This document shows, piece by piece, positions 34,646-48,661 of a DNA stretch of 64,000 nt. The stretch is from Modestobacter sp. DSM 44400 (lineage in GTDB: Bacteria > Actinomycetota > Actinomycetes > Mycobacteriales > Geodermatophilaceae): NCBI RefSeq assembly GCF_900107175.1, contig NZ_FNOZ01000005.1, forward strand, positions 87,976 through 151,975. The letters run 5' to 3'. Each line of letters opens with the position of its first letter. The stretch's first letter is position 1. The position numbers were made by a program, and so were the translations under genes. The notes under the pieces were generated by a model. That model saw nothing but the letters and a program-made list of their open reading frames with translations. It was not told the DNA's origin and searched no databases.

Positions 34646-35927
34646 CTAGCGACCCGGCGTGGCCGGCAGCAGCGAACGCCGGCTGCCTGCCCACACGGCG
34701 GCCAGCGGCAGCACCAGCACCGCGGCGGCGACGGCCACCAGCCTGAACCCCCCGACGGCGAGCAGCGGTCCCCCGACCGCCCCCGCGACCGCGGCACCCA
34801 GGCCCATCAGCAGGTCGGTGGCGCCCTGCGCGGTGGGCCGCACGGCGGCCGGGACGGCCTCGGTCACCAGCGTCGAGCCGGCCACCAGCCCGCACGACCA
34901 GCCCAGCCCGAGCAGGAACAGGCCGATGCCGAGCTGGACGGCCGCGCCGGGCGGCGCCGTCCCGGCGACCAGGCCGGCCAGCAGGAGGAGCAGCCCGCCG
35001 ACGGCGACCGTGGCCGACCGGCCGGCCCGGTCGGCCAGCCAGCCCACGGCCGGCGAGAACAGGTACATGCCGGCCACGTGCACGCTGATGACCAGGCCGA
35101 TGAGGCGCAGCGTCGTCCCCTCGGTGCCGCCGGACCCGGCGCCCATGTGCACTGGCGTCATCACCATCAACCCGACCATGACCGAGTGCGAGACGACGAC
35201 GGCGCACAGCCCCAGCCGCCCGCCCGGCGTCGCCCAGACCGCGCGCAGAGCGGCCGGTGTCCCCGTCCGCGGGGCAGGCTGCAGCGGTCCGTCCCCGGTC
35301 GCCAGCCGCCGGGCCAGCAGCAGCGGATCGGGCCGGAGGAGCAGCAGGGCACCAGCGGCGACGACGGCGAAGGCGAGGACCGACAGCACGAACGCACCAC
35401 CGAGCGCGGGCAGCCCGAGCGCCCGGCCCGCATCGTCAGCGGGGCCGGCCAGGTTCGGGCCCAGCACCGACCCGACGGTCGTCGCCCAGACCACCAGCGA
35501 CAACGCCCGGCCGCGGGAGGCAGGCTCGGCCAGGTCGGCGACGACGAGCGGCCTGCAGGCCGCTCGTCGTCGCCGCCCCGAACGCGAACAGGCCGGCCAG
35601 CAGCAGGGGCAGCGAGGACGCCGCGGTCGCCGCGACCACCACCAGGGCACCGGCCACCGCGATGCCGTAGCCCAGCGCCAGCCCGGCCCGTCGTCCGAAC
35701 CCGTCACTGACCCGGGCCAACGGGACGGCGATGACCGCGGCGCCCAGCACGCTGGCAGTCTGTCCGAGCCCGGCCGCCGAGTCGCTGCCGGCGACCTGCC
35801 GGGCCAGCAGCCCGCCGACGGTGATGCCCACGGTCACGCCCAGCCCGCCGAGGGCGACCGCTCCGGAGAGCACGGGGAGCGTCCGGCGCTGGACGGCGGC
35901 CGGGTCGGCCGGCAGCTGGGGAGTCAC
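34646..35927 (-). pseudogene. MFS transporter with frameshift at a perfect palindrome
   Basis: The N-terminal part reads from GTG 35927 (TPQLPADPAAVQRRTLPVLSG) through helices 1-4 to FGAATTSGLQA. The rest reads in another frame from PLVVADLAEPASRGRALSLV (the usual MFS loop) to AGSRRSLLPATPGR at 34646. The break coincides with a 40-bp perfect palindrome at 35536-35575. Family sequence suggests about five bases are missing between the LQA and RPL codons. Repaired, the protein would have about 425 residues and twelve helices. Neighbours give no substrate clue. It may be a true hairpin-induced deletion or an assembly artefact. Confidence 0.7.
35536..35575. repeat. 40-bp perfect palindrome without a loop
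   Basis: Left half 35536-35555 and right half 35556-35575 are exact reverse complements meeting at CTG|CAG. It lies inside the MFS coding region exactly at the frame break. Both halves encode plausible MFS residues on their own side, so the symmetry probably existed as a hairpin with a short loop that has since been lost. Confidence 0.9.
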
Positions 35928-35986
35928 GCCGCGAGTCTGCCGTCCCGGGCCACCGGCTGACGGCCCCGACCGGGTAGACAAGGGCA

Positions 35987-37198
35987 ATGCGCGCACACGG
36001 CACCGGCCGGGCTCCCCGGCACCGGCGCCGCCCGCTCGCCGTGGTGGCAAGCGTGCTCGTCGCGCTGGCCGCCTGCGGGGACGGCGGCGGGCGCAGCGCG
36101 TCCAGCCCGAGCGCGACGACGAGCGCGTCCACGACCACCCCGACCGCGGCCGCCTCGTCGTCCGCCCCGGCGGCATCGTGCGCCCAGCAGACGCTCGACC
36201 GGCTGGACCGGCCGGCCCGGATCGGGCAGCTGCTGTTGGTCGGGGTGCCCATCGACGACCCGGTGACCGGGCTGGAACAGCTGGCCGGCGTCCCGGTGGG
36301 CGGGGTCTTCCTGCACGGGCGCAGCACTGCCGGTGCCGCCGCGATCGGCGCCGCGGTCGCCCAGCTCCGGTCGGCGACCGGGGTGCCACTGGAGGTCGCC
36401 GTCGACCAGGAGGGCGGCCTGGTGCAGGCGCTGAAGGGCACCGGCTTCGACCCGGTGCCCAGCGCCCTGCAGCAGGGCCGGCTGGCACCGGAGGCACTGC
36501 GCAGCGCGACCGCGACGTGGGCGCAGCAGCTGCACGGCGCGGGCATCACGTTGGACCTGGCGCCGGTGGCCGACGCCGTGCCCGCCGGCACGGAGGCGCA
36601 GAACCCGCCGATCGGCGCCGTCGACCGGCAGTTCGGCAGCGACCCCGTGCAGGTGGCCGCTGCGGTGACGACCCTCGTGGGCGCGCTCCAGGACGCCGGG
36701 GTGGCCGCCACCGTCAAGCACTTCCCGGGCCTGGGCCGGGTCGACGTCAACACCGACACGGACGTGGGGGCGGCCGACCCCGAGACCAGCCCCACCGACC
36801 CGTACCTGGAACCCTTCCGCGCCGCCGTGGCCGCCGGCACGGCCGCAGTCATGGTCAGCTCGGCGACCTACCCACAGCTGGACCCCGACCGGGCCGCCGT
36901 CTTCTCCCCCGCGGTGATCGGCCTGCTGCGCGACCAGCTCGGCTTCGACGGCGTCGTGGTCGCCGACGACCTCGGCCAGGCGGTGGCGCTGTCGGCCACA
37001 CCGGTCGGCGAGCGGGCGGTCTCGGCCGTGGGCGCGGGGGTCGACGTCGTCCTCACCGTGCGTGGGCAGGACGCCGCACCGATGTCCGCGGCGCTGGCCG
37101 ACCGCGCCGCGGCCGATGCGGGGTTCGCCGCCCGGATCGACGAGTCCGCACTGCGCGTGCTGGCCCTCAAGGAGCGATTCGGCCTGCTCCACTGCTGA
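35987..37198 (+). CDS. Glycoside hydrolase family 3 lipoprotein (NagZ-like)
   Basis: The 403-residue protein has a signal peptide with lipobox ALAAC (Cys30), a Ser/Thr/Ala-rich linker (31-62) and a GH3 catalytic barrel: IGQLLLVGVP, GVFLHGR, VAVDQEGG, VKHFPGLGRV and the nucleophile Asp in VVVADDLGQ near 325. The KHFPG.G motif is shared with beta-N-acetylglucosaminidases of the NagZ type, suggesting cleavage of peptidoglycan-derived sugars outside the membrane. One caution: the NagZ His-Asp dyad loop is not clearly present. It is divergent from the MFS gene. Confidence 0.88.
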   Translation: MRAHGTGRAPRHRRRPLAVVASVLVALAACGDGGGRSASSPSATTSASTTTPTAAASSSAPAASCAQQTLDRLDRPARIGQLLLVGVPIDDPVTGLEQLAGVPVGGVFLHGRSTAGAAAIGAAVAQLRSATGVPLEVAVDQEGGLVQALKGTGFDPVPSALQQGRLAPEALRSATATWAQQLHGAGITLDLAPVADAVPAGTEAQNPPIGAVDRQFGSDPVQVAAAVTTLVGALQDAGVAATVKHFPGLGRVDVNTDTDVGAADPETSPTDPYLEPFRAAVAAGTAAVMVSSATYPQLDPDRAAVFSPAVIGLLRDQLGFDGVVVADDLGQAVALSATPVGERAVSAVGAGVDVVLTVRGQDAAPMSAALADRAAADAGFAARIDESALRVLALKERFGLLHC

Positions 37199-37247
37199 AC
37201 CCACCTGCGGTGTCGGAGCCGAACGGCTACGCCGTGCCACCAGGCAG

Positions 37248-38393
37248 CTACAGGCCCATCGCGCGGCCGACGATCTCCCGCATGATCTCGTTGGTGCCGC
37301 CGTAGATGGACTGCACGCGGGCATCCCGCCAGGCCTTCGACACCGGGTACTCGTCCATGTAGCCGTAGCCGCCGTGCAACTGCAGGCACCGGTCGGCGAC
37401 CTTGTTCTGCAGCTCCGTCGTCCAGTACTTGGCCATCGCCGCGTCGGTCGCGGTGAGGTCGCCGGAGTCGAGCTGGCGCATGCACTCGTCGACGAAGGTG
37501 CGGGCGATCGTGGTCTCGGTCTGCAGCTCCGCCAGGACGAACCGGGTGTTCTGGAAGCTGCCGACCGTCGTGCCGAACGCCGTCCGGTTGGTCACGTACT
37601 CCACCGTCTGCGCCAGCACGGTCTCTGCCGCCGCGACCGCCCCGACGGCGATGGACAGCCGCTCCTGCGGCAGGTTGGTCATCAGGTGGCCGAAGCCGCC
37701 GTCCTCGGTACCGAGCAGGTTCGCCCCCGGCACCCGGACGTCGGCGAAGAACAGCTCCGCGGTGTCCTGCGCCTTCAGGCCCACCTTGGCCAGGTTGCGC
37801 CCCCGGGTGAAGCCGGGCATGTTCCGCTCGACGACCAGCAGGCTGGTGCCGCGCGAGGCCGGCGCGTCGGGGTCGGTGCGGGCCACCACGATGACCAGGT
37901 CGGCGTTGATGCCGCTGGTGATGAACGTCTTGGACCCGTTGAGCACCCAGTCCCCGCCGTCCCGGCGTGCGGTCGTCGCGATGCCCTGCAGGTCGCTGCC
38001 GGTGCCCGGCTCGGTCATCGCGATGGCGGTGATCAGCTCCCCGGCGCAGAACCCTGGCAGCCAGCGCGCCCGCTGCTCCTCGGTGGCCAGGTCGCGCAGG
38101 TAGGGGCCGACGACGTCGTTGTGCAGTCCGAACCCGACGCCGCTGGCGCCGATCCGGGTGACCTCCTCGTCCAGGACTGCGTTGTAGCGGAAGTCGCGCA
38201 CCCCGCCGCCGCCGTACTGCTCGTCCATGTCCATCCCGAGGAACCCCTGCTCGCCGGCAGCGGTCCACACCCCGCGGGGGACGATGCCGGCCTTCTCCCA
38301 CTCGTCGTGGAAGGGGGCCACGGCCTTGTCCAGGAAGGCGCGGACGCTGGACCGGAAGTCGTCGTGGTCGGACCCGTAGAGCGAGCGGCGCAT
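37248..38393 (-). CDS. Acyl-CoA dehydrogenase
   Basis: At 381 residues this is a standard FAD-dependent acyl-CoA dehydrogenase. Signatures include ITAIAMTEPGTGSDLQGI (FAD and substrate contact), WVLNGSKTFITSGINADLVIVVARTD, and the C-terminal LQLHGGYGYMDEYPVSKAWRDARVQSIYGGTNEIMR (given here as landmarks LHGGYGYM and YGGTNEIM). The catalytic Glu would be in the YGGTNEI region for long-chain types. It carries out alpha,beta-dehydrogenation of acyl-CoA. It stands alone between a GH3 gene (convergent) and a KTSC gene, so its pathway is not shown. Confidence 0.94.
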   Translation of the reverse strand: MRRSLYGSDHDDFRSSVRAFLDKAVAPFHDEWEKAGIVPRGVWTAAGEQGFLGMDMDEQYGGGGVRDFRYNAVLDEEVTRIGASGVGFGLHNDVVGPYLRDLATEEQRARWLPGFCAGELITAIAMTEPGTGSDLQGIATTARRDGGDWVLNGSKTFITSGINADLVIVVARTDPDAPASRGTSLLVVERNMPGFTRGRNLAKVGLKAQDTAELFFADVRVPGANLLGTEDGGFGHLMTNLPQERLSIAVGAVAAAETVLAQTVEYVTNRTAFGTTVGSFQNTRFVLAELQTETTIARTFVDECMRQLDSGDLTATDAAMAKYWTTELQNKVADRCLQLHGGYGYMDEYPVSKAWRDARVQSIYGGTNEIMREIVGRAMGL

Positions 38394-38447
38394 GGGCGGC
38401 AGTGTGGCCCAGCGACCCGGGCGGCCGACAGCCCCGGCGCGGGCGGC

Positions 38448-38657
38448 TCAGGCGGCGCGGTACGGGTGGGCGGGTTTGATGACGCCGTTGACGAAGCGGC
38501 CCTTGCTGTCGGCTTCCATCAGGGCGTCGAACTCCTCGGGCGGCACGTCCAGGTACTGGTAGACCCGGTTGCCCTGGAACTCCACCTCCAGCACCGACGC
38601 CTCGGGGTCGTAGCCCACCGAGACGATGCTGGAGGAGGCCACGCGGGACCTGTCCAT
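38448..38657 (-). CDS. KTSC-domain small protein
   Basis: The 69-residue protein has the KTSC fold signature: SSSIVSVGYDPEASVLEVEF, VYQYLDVPPEEFDALMEADS and GRFVNGVIKPAHPYRA. KTSC domains are short, found alone or fused to nucleic-acid enzymes, and of uncertain function. ATG 38657 lies four bases after GGTGGGGGA. It precedes the acyl-CoA dehydrogenase on the same strand with 54 bp between. Confidence 0.87.
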   Translation of the reverse strand: MDRSRVASSSIVSVGYDPEASVLEVEFQGNRVYQYLDVPPEEFDALMEADSKGRFVNGVIKPAHPYRAA

Positions 38658-38759
38658 CGGTTCCCCCACCGGGGCGGCCGCGGCGGCTGGGGCCTCCCCG
38701 CCGCGATGCTCCCGCCGCCGGGGCGCCGTCCGGCGCAGACACGCCGGTCGCGCGCCGGG

Positions 38760-39224
38760 TCAGCCGGCCGCGGCGGCCAGCCGGGCGACGCTGGCGGTGA
38801 GCGCATCCGCGCTGACCCTGGGGAAGGTGACCCGGGCCAGGACGGCGGGGTCGGTGACCTGGGACCAGTCGTAGGTGTGCACGACCGTCGTCCGTTCCCC
38901 GGCAAGCGGCTCGAGCGCCCAGCTCCACCGGACCCCGGCCGGCGGCTGCCCCTCCCGCGCGGTCGTCCAGGCGATGCGGCGTCCCTCGTCGAACTCCAGC
39001 ACGTGGTTGTCGGTGCGGTAGTCGCCCAGGGCCGGGTAGTGCATGGCCATCGTGAAAACCTGGCCCACGCCGGTGATCGGCGAGGCGTGCACGTCGGCCT
39101 GGAGCATCCCGGACCCGTCGACCTGGACGTGTCGGCGCGGGTCGGCCAGGACGGCGAACAGCTCACCCGCCGGGACGTCGACGGTCTGCTCGACCCGGAT
39201 CATGGTGTCGCTCTGCTCGATCAC
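38760..39224 (-). CDS. SRPBCC (START-like) ligand-binding protein
   Basis: A 154-residue protein of the polyketide-cyclase/SRPBCC type: IRVEQTVDVPAGELFAVLADP at the N terminus, a beta-sheet core (RIAWTTAREG, VRWSWALEPL, TTVVHTYDWS) and the long C-terminal helix DALTASVARLAAAAG. Such proteins bind hydrophobic ligands in a helix-grip fold. GTG 39224 gives VIEQSDTMIRV; ATG eight codons later is also possible. It is divergent from a glyoxalase-like gene 45 bp away. Confidence 0.85.
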   Translation of the reverse strand: MIEQSDTMIRVEQTVDVPAGELFAVLADPRRHVQVDGSGMLQADVHASPITGVGQVFTMAMHYPALGDYRTDNHVLEFDEGRRIAWTTAREGQPPAGVRWSWALEPLAGERTTVVHTYDWSQVTDPAVLARVTFPRVSADALTASVARLAAAAG

Positions 39225-39269
39225 CGGGCCATCCTGCACGCCTCCGGCCCCGGTGACAGGGTCAGCCGC

Positions 39270-39686
39270 ATGACCATTCCCACGACGTCCTTCGCGCACG
39301 TCCGACTGACCGTCACCGACATCGAGCGCTCCCGGGCCTTCTACGACGACGTCTTAGGCCTGCCGGTCGCCTTCGAGGTGCCGGCGGACGCCGACGCCGC
39401 GACCCGCGAACAGCTGGCGTGGCTCTACGGCGGGGTCATCTACGCCGTCGGCGACTCGCTGCTCGGCCTGCGCCCGGTGGCCGAGGACGTCTTCTCCGCG
39501 GACCGCACCGGGCTGGACCACCTGAGCTTCGCGGTCGGCTCCCGAGCCGACCTGGACGCCGCCGCCGCGATGCTCGACGAGCGGGGTACCGCGCACGGCG
39601 GGGTGACGGACATCGGCGCCGGCTACATCCTGGAGTTCCGCGACCCCGACGGCATCGCCCTGGAGCTCTTCGCTCCGAAGGGCTGA
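39270..39686 (+). CDS. VOC/glyoxalase-family protein
   Basis: The 138-residue protein has two beta-alpha-beta modules: FAHVRLTVTDIERSRAFYDDVLG (metal His and fold start) and GLDHLSFAVGSRADL, closing with YILEFRDPDGIALELF where the final Glu usually binds metal. VOC proteins include glyoxalases, dioxygenases and resistance proteins; the substrate is not predictable. ATG 39270 is chosen. It ends 42 bp before lhr in the same direction. Confidence 0.87.
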   Translation: MTIPTTSFAHVRLTVTDIERSRAFYDDVLGLPVAFEVPADADAATREQLAWLYGGVIYAVGDSLLGLRPVAEDVFSADRTGLDHLSFAVGSRADLDAAAAMLDERGTAHGGVTDIGAGYILEFRDPDGIALELFAPKG

Positions 39687-39728
39687 GCTCCCGGGGACGG
39701 CCGGGCCCCGACGAACTGTCGTACCGCT

Positions 39729-44375
<4,647 letters not shown>

Positions 44376-44420
44376 GTCGCCGGTCGCCGACCGGCCTGTC
44401 GACATGCCACGCTCGCGCTC

Positions 44421-44951
44421 GTGCAGAAACGCAGGCTCGTCCTCCTCACCGGCCAGGAGGCCACCGGCAAGTCCACCGTCGTCCGGGCGCTGCTGCCCCG
44501 CACCCCCTCCGGGGCCCAGCTCGACGCCGAGGACGTGGGTCAGGTCAATCCCTGGGTGTACGACGCGGCCTTCACCGAACTGCACCTGCGGAACGCCACC
44601 GCCGTGGCGCTCAACTTCTGGAAGGCCGGCTACCGCACGGTCCTGGTCGGCAGTCTGGTCAACACCCACGTGGAGTACCTGGAGTTCCGGCGACGCCTGC
44701 CCGAGGACGTCGACGTGCTCGTCGTTCAGCTCACCGCCTCACGTGCCGTTCGTAACCAGCGTCGACTGGGCCGGGGGAAGCGGTCGGACCAGCAGTGGCA
44801 CGACCTCGTCGACCGGAACGACCCGGAGGACACCACCCTGGCGGCGGCTGCCGGCGACTACCGGTACGTGTGCGTGGACACCGGGTCGCTGAGACTGGAG
44901 GAGGCGCTTCGGCAGATCATGGCCGCTGCGCCGGAGATCTGGCCCCGCTGA
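44421..44951 (+). CDS. P-loop NTPase/kinase-like protein of unknown function
   Basis: A 176-residue protein with Walker A GQEATGKST near 10-18, followed by QLDAEDVGQVNPWVYD and a helical lid region; it resembles small nucleotide or sugar kinases. The RLGRGKRSDQQWHDLVDR segment could be the Arg-rich lid. GTG 44421 is the start. It lies between lhr and a degenerate duplicate of the lhr 3' end, suggesting arrival by an insertion or duplication event. The family is not recognised and the substrate is unknown. Confidence 0.72.
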   Translation: MQKRRLVLLTGQEATGKSTVVRALLPRTPSGAQLDAEDVGQVNPWVYDAAFTELHLRNATAVALNFWKAGYRTVLVGSLVNTHVEYLEFRRRLPEDVDVLVVQLTASRAVRNQRRLGRGKRSDQQWHDLVDRNDPEDTTLAAAAGDYRYVCVDTGSLRLEEALRQIMAAAPEIWPR

Positions 44952-45016
44952 ACCCCCCGACGGCGAACGCTGATGCCCACGTCTGCCGCTCGGGTCGGGC
45001 ATCCAGGCACGACGTG

Positions 45017-45133
45017 GTCGAGCGGGGCGGCAAGACGCTGCTGCCCTGGACCGAGGACGAGACGGCCCGACGGAGGCCGCGACGGCGTTGTCCGGCGCAG
45101 TGGCATCCGACGCCCTGGGGCCGGATGACGTCG
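45017..45133 (+). pseudogene. Degenerate duplicate of the lhr 3' region
   Basis: About 118 bp align with lhr positions 44154-44273 at roughly 85-90% identity. The first 27 bases are identical (VERGGKTLL codons) and the next stretch differs by single substitutions (PWTEDETA versus SWTEDETA). One base is missing at 45069 relative to lhr, which breaks the frame, and similarity fades after DALG. It forms a direct repeat of lhr sequence 863 bp away, enclosing the lhr tail and P-loop gene. Confidence 0.85.
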
Positions 45134-45160
45134 CGGAGGAGTGGGTCTCGTCGGCAGGTC

Positions 45161-46489
<1,329 letters not shown>

Positions 46490-46730
46490 GGCGAGCCTGT
46501 CCATCCGGCCGCTGCAGCGGCGCGTCTGCCGCAGTGTCAGGCCGGACCTGACCGCGACGGTGGTCCCGATCAGGCTCTCATCCCTGGCGAGGGAAACCGG
46601 GACCTGGTTGCTCACCCCGGCGGCCGCAGGCCGGGCGACGACGGGGCGATGGGAAGCCGGGCAGGCCCACGACGACGGCGACGACGCCGCAGTCCGGCAG
46701 GGCACGCCCGGCGCAGGGATCATGGACGGC

Positions 46731-47549
46731 GTGCCCGAAGGAGACACCGTCTGGCTGGCGGCCCAGCGGATGAACACCGCGCTGGCCGGCGCCACGCTGC
46801 GCCGCGGCGAGTTCCGGGTGCCCCAGCTGGCCGCCGTCGACCTGGCCGGAGCGACGGTCACCGAGGTGGTCCCCCGGGGCAAGCACATGCTGACCCGCTT
46901 CACCGACGGCCGGACCCTGCGCACGCACTACCGGATGGACGGCAGCTGGCACATCTACCGGCCCGGTTCGGCCTGGCGCGGCGGACCGGCCTACGACGTC
47001 CGCGCCGTCCTGGCCACCGACAACTGGGAGTGTGTGGGCTACCGGCTGCACGACGTGCGACTGGTGCCCACTGCGGAGGAAGCCGAGCTGGTCGGGCACC
47101 TGGGTCCCGACGTCCTCGGGCCGGACTGGGACCTCGACGAGGCGCTGCGCCGGCTCCGCGCCCATCCCGACGAGCAGATCGGCGTCGCGATCCTCGACCA
47201 GCGCAACCTGGCCGGGATCGGCAACCTCTACAAGGTCGAGTCGCTGTTCCTCGCCGGCGTGCACCCCTGGACGCGGGTCGCCGACGTCCCCGACCTGGCC
47301 GGGCTCGTGCAGCGCGCCCGCACGCTGATGCAGGCCAACCGGGACCACCCCGAGCAGAGCACCACCGGTAGCACCCGCCGCGGTGAGGACCACTGGGTCT
47401 TCGGGCGCAGGGGCCGGCCGTGCCGCCGCTGCCGCACCCCGATCCTGCTGGGCGACCAGGGCCCCGACCTGCGGGAGCGGGTCACCTGGTGGTGCGCCAC
47501 CTGTCAGGCCGCCCGCACCCCGATCGACCCGGACGCGCGCACCCGGTGA
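46731..47549 (+). CDS. nei2: Endonuclease VIII-like DNA glycosylase (Fpg/Nei family)
   Basis: GTG 46731 is fixed as start because Fpg/Nei enzymes need Pro2 and Glu3 after Met removal: PEGDTVWLAA. An in-frame ATG three codons upstream would bury the catalytic proline. Other motifs are the beta-hairpin Lys in VPRGKHML near 50, the H2TH region DQRNLAGIGNLYKVE, and the C-terminal zinc finger CRRCRTPI ... WWCATC. It excises oxidised bases and cleaves abasic sites. The 272-residue length and zinc finger match mycobacterial Nei2 (Rv3297), the usual neighbour of lhr. Confidence 0.93.
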   Translation: MPEGDTVWLAAQRMNTALAGATLRRGEFRVPQLAAVDLAGATVTEVVPRGKHMLTRFTDGRTLRTHYRMDGSWHIYRPGSAWRGGPAYDVRAVLATDNWECVGYRLHDVRLVPTAEEAELVGHLGPDVLGPDWDLDEALRRLRAHPDEQIGVAILDQRNLAGIGNLYKVESLFLAGVHPWTRVADVPDLAGLVQRARTLMQANRDHPEQSTTGSTRRGEDHWVFGRRGRPCRRCRTPILLGDQGPDLRERVTWWCATCQAARTPIDPDARTR

Positions 47550-47614
47550 GGCGGGCCGGCCGCCGTCGCTGGCCAGCCGCTACTGAGCCGCTGCCAGGCA
47601 GAGCCGGAACGCAC

Positions 47615-47657
47615 CTACGGACGCCGCCCGGGCACCAGGGCCGGACGACGTCCGTAG
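47615..47657. terminator. Possible terminator between nei2 and pspA
   Basis: Arms CTACGGACG (47615-47623) and CGTCCGTAG (47649-47657) make a 9-bp stem with a 25-base GC-rich loop between two convergent genes. No T-run follows. Confidence 0.45.
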
Positions 47658-47676
47658 CGGACGGTCGTGCGAGAGG

Positions 47677-48519
47677 TCAGGCGCCGGCCTGCTCGGGGCG
47701 CTCGGCGGGCTGAGCCACCGGCTGGGCGGCCGGCTGCTGCACCGACGGGGTGCCGGGGCCAATCGCCCCGGCCGCGGACGTGCCCTCGATGGACGCGGTG
47801 CCACCGGCCATGCCGGCCCGGATTTGTGCCAGGCGGGACTGGCCGGCGACGTCGAGGGTGGCCTTCTGCACCTCGAGCATCCGGCCCTCCACCGAGGTCT
47901 GGGCCAGCTCGGCCTGACCCAGCGCGTTGGCGTACCGGGCTTCGATCTTGTCCCGGACGTCGCCGAGGCTGGGGGTGTTGCCCGGTGCGGACAACTCGTT
48001 GACCGACCGCAGCGAGGCCGAGACCTGTTCCTGCATCTTGGCCTGCTCCAGCTGGGAGAGCAGCTTGGTGCGCTCGGCCAGCGTGGTCTGCAGGCGCATC
48101 CGGCTCTGCTCGACCGCGCCCTTGGCCTGCTCGGCGGCCTGCAGTGCCTCGTCGTGGCTGCGCTTGAGGTCTTCCATGGACTGCTCGCCGGCCACCAGTT
48201 GGGTGGCGAAGGCCTGCGCGGCGTTGTCGTACTCGGCGGCCTTAACCGGGTCCGTGGCCCGGGTCTGATCGGCCAGGACCAGGGCCTGGCGGGCGGAGGC
48301 CTGCAGCTGCTCGACCTCACCCAGCTGGCGGTTCAGGCGCATCTCCAGCTGCCGCTGGTTGCCCAGGACGGCGGCGGCCTGGTTGGCCAGCGACGCGTGG
48401 CGCTGCTGTTCGGCCTGGATCGCCTGCCCGATCTGCACCTTGGGGTCGGCCCGCTGGTCGATCTGCTGGTTGGCCGACGCCGTCAGGTACTTCCACAGCT
48501 TCACGAACGGGTTGGGCAT
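47677..48519 (-). CDS. pspA: PspA/IM30-family membrane-stress protein
   Basis: The 280-residue protein has the amphipathic N-terminal helix of PspA ([20 protein letters not shown]), followed by a long coiled coil (about 25-235, for example [20 protein letters not shown] and [20 protein letters not shown]). A Pro/Ala/Gln-rich disordered tail is found at the C terminus. It corresponds to the mycobacterial 35-kDa antigen (Rv2744c). PspA oligomerises on damaged membranes. In mycobacteria it is transcribed with and activated by ClgR; here clgR lies 7 kb away, so the pair has been separated by insertion of the sugar-transport operon. Confidence 0.92.
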   Translation of the reverse strand: MPNPFVKLWKYLTASANQQIDQRADPKVQIGQAIQAEQQRHASLANQAAAVLGNQRQLEMRLNRQLGEVEQLQASARQALVLADQTRATDPVKAAEYDNAAQAFATQLVAGEQSMEDLKRSHDEALQAAEQAKGAVEQSRMRLQTTLAERTKLLSQLEQAKMQEQVSASLRSVNELSAPGNTPSLGDVRDKIEARYANALGQAELAQTSVEGRMLEVQKATLDVAGQSRLAQIRAGMAGGTASIEGTSAAGAIGPGTPSVQQPAAQPVAQPAERPEQAGA

Positions 48520-48661
48520 GGCTCCTCCTGGTCCGGCGCGCTCCCCGCCGGCGGCGGGGTGCGCGACCCGGGGACGCTGTCAGGGTCCATCGTCCCAGGC
48601 ACACACCCCGGGCAGCCACCGCGCCGTCCTGCCGGCGCCGTGACTGCCCGATCGGGTGCGG

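Noticed and set aside
46722..46733. ATG three codons upstream as the nei2 start
   Set aside because: It would place residues before the catalytic proline, which must be residue 2.
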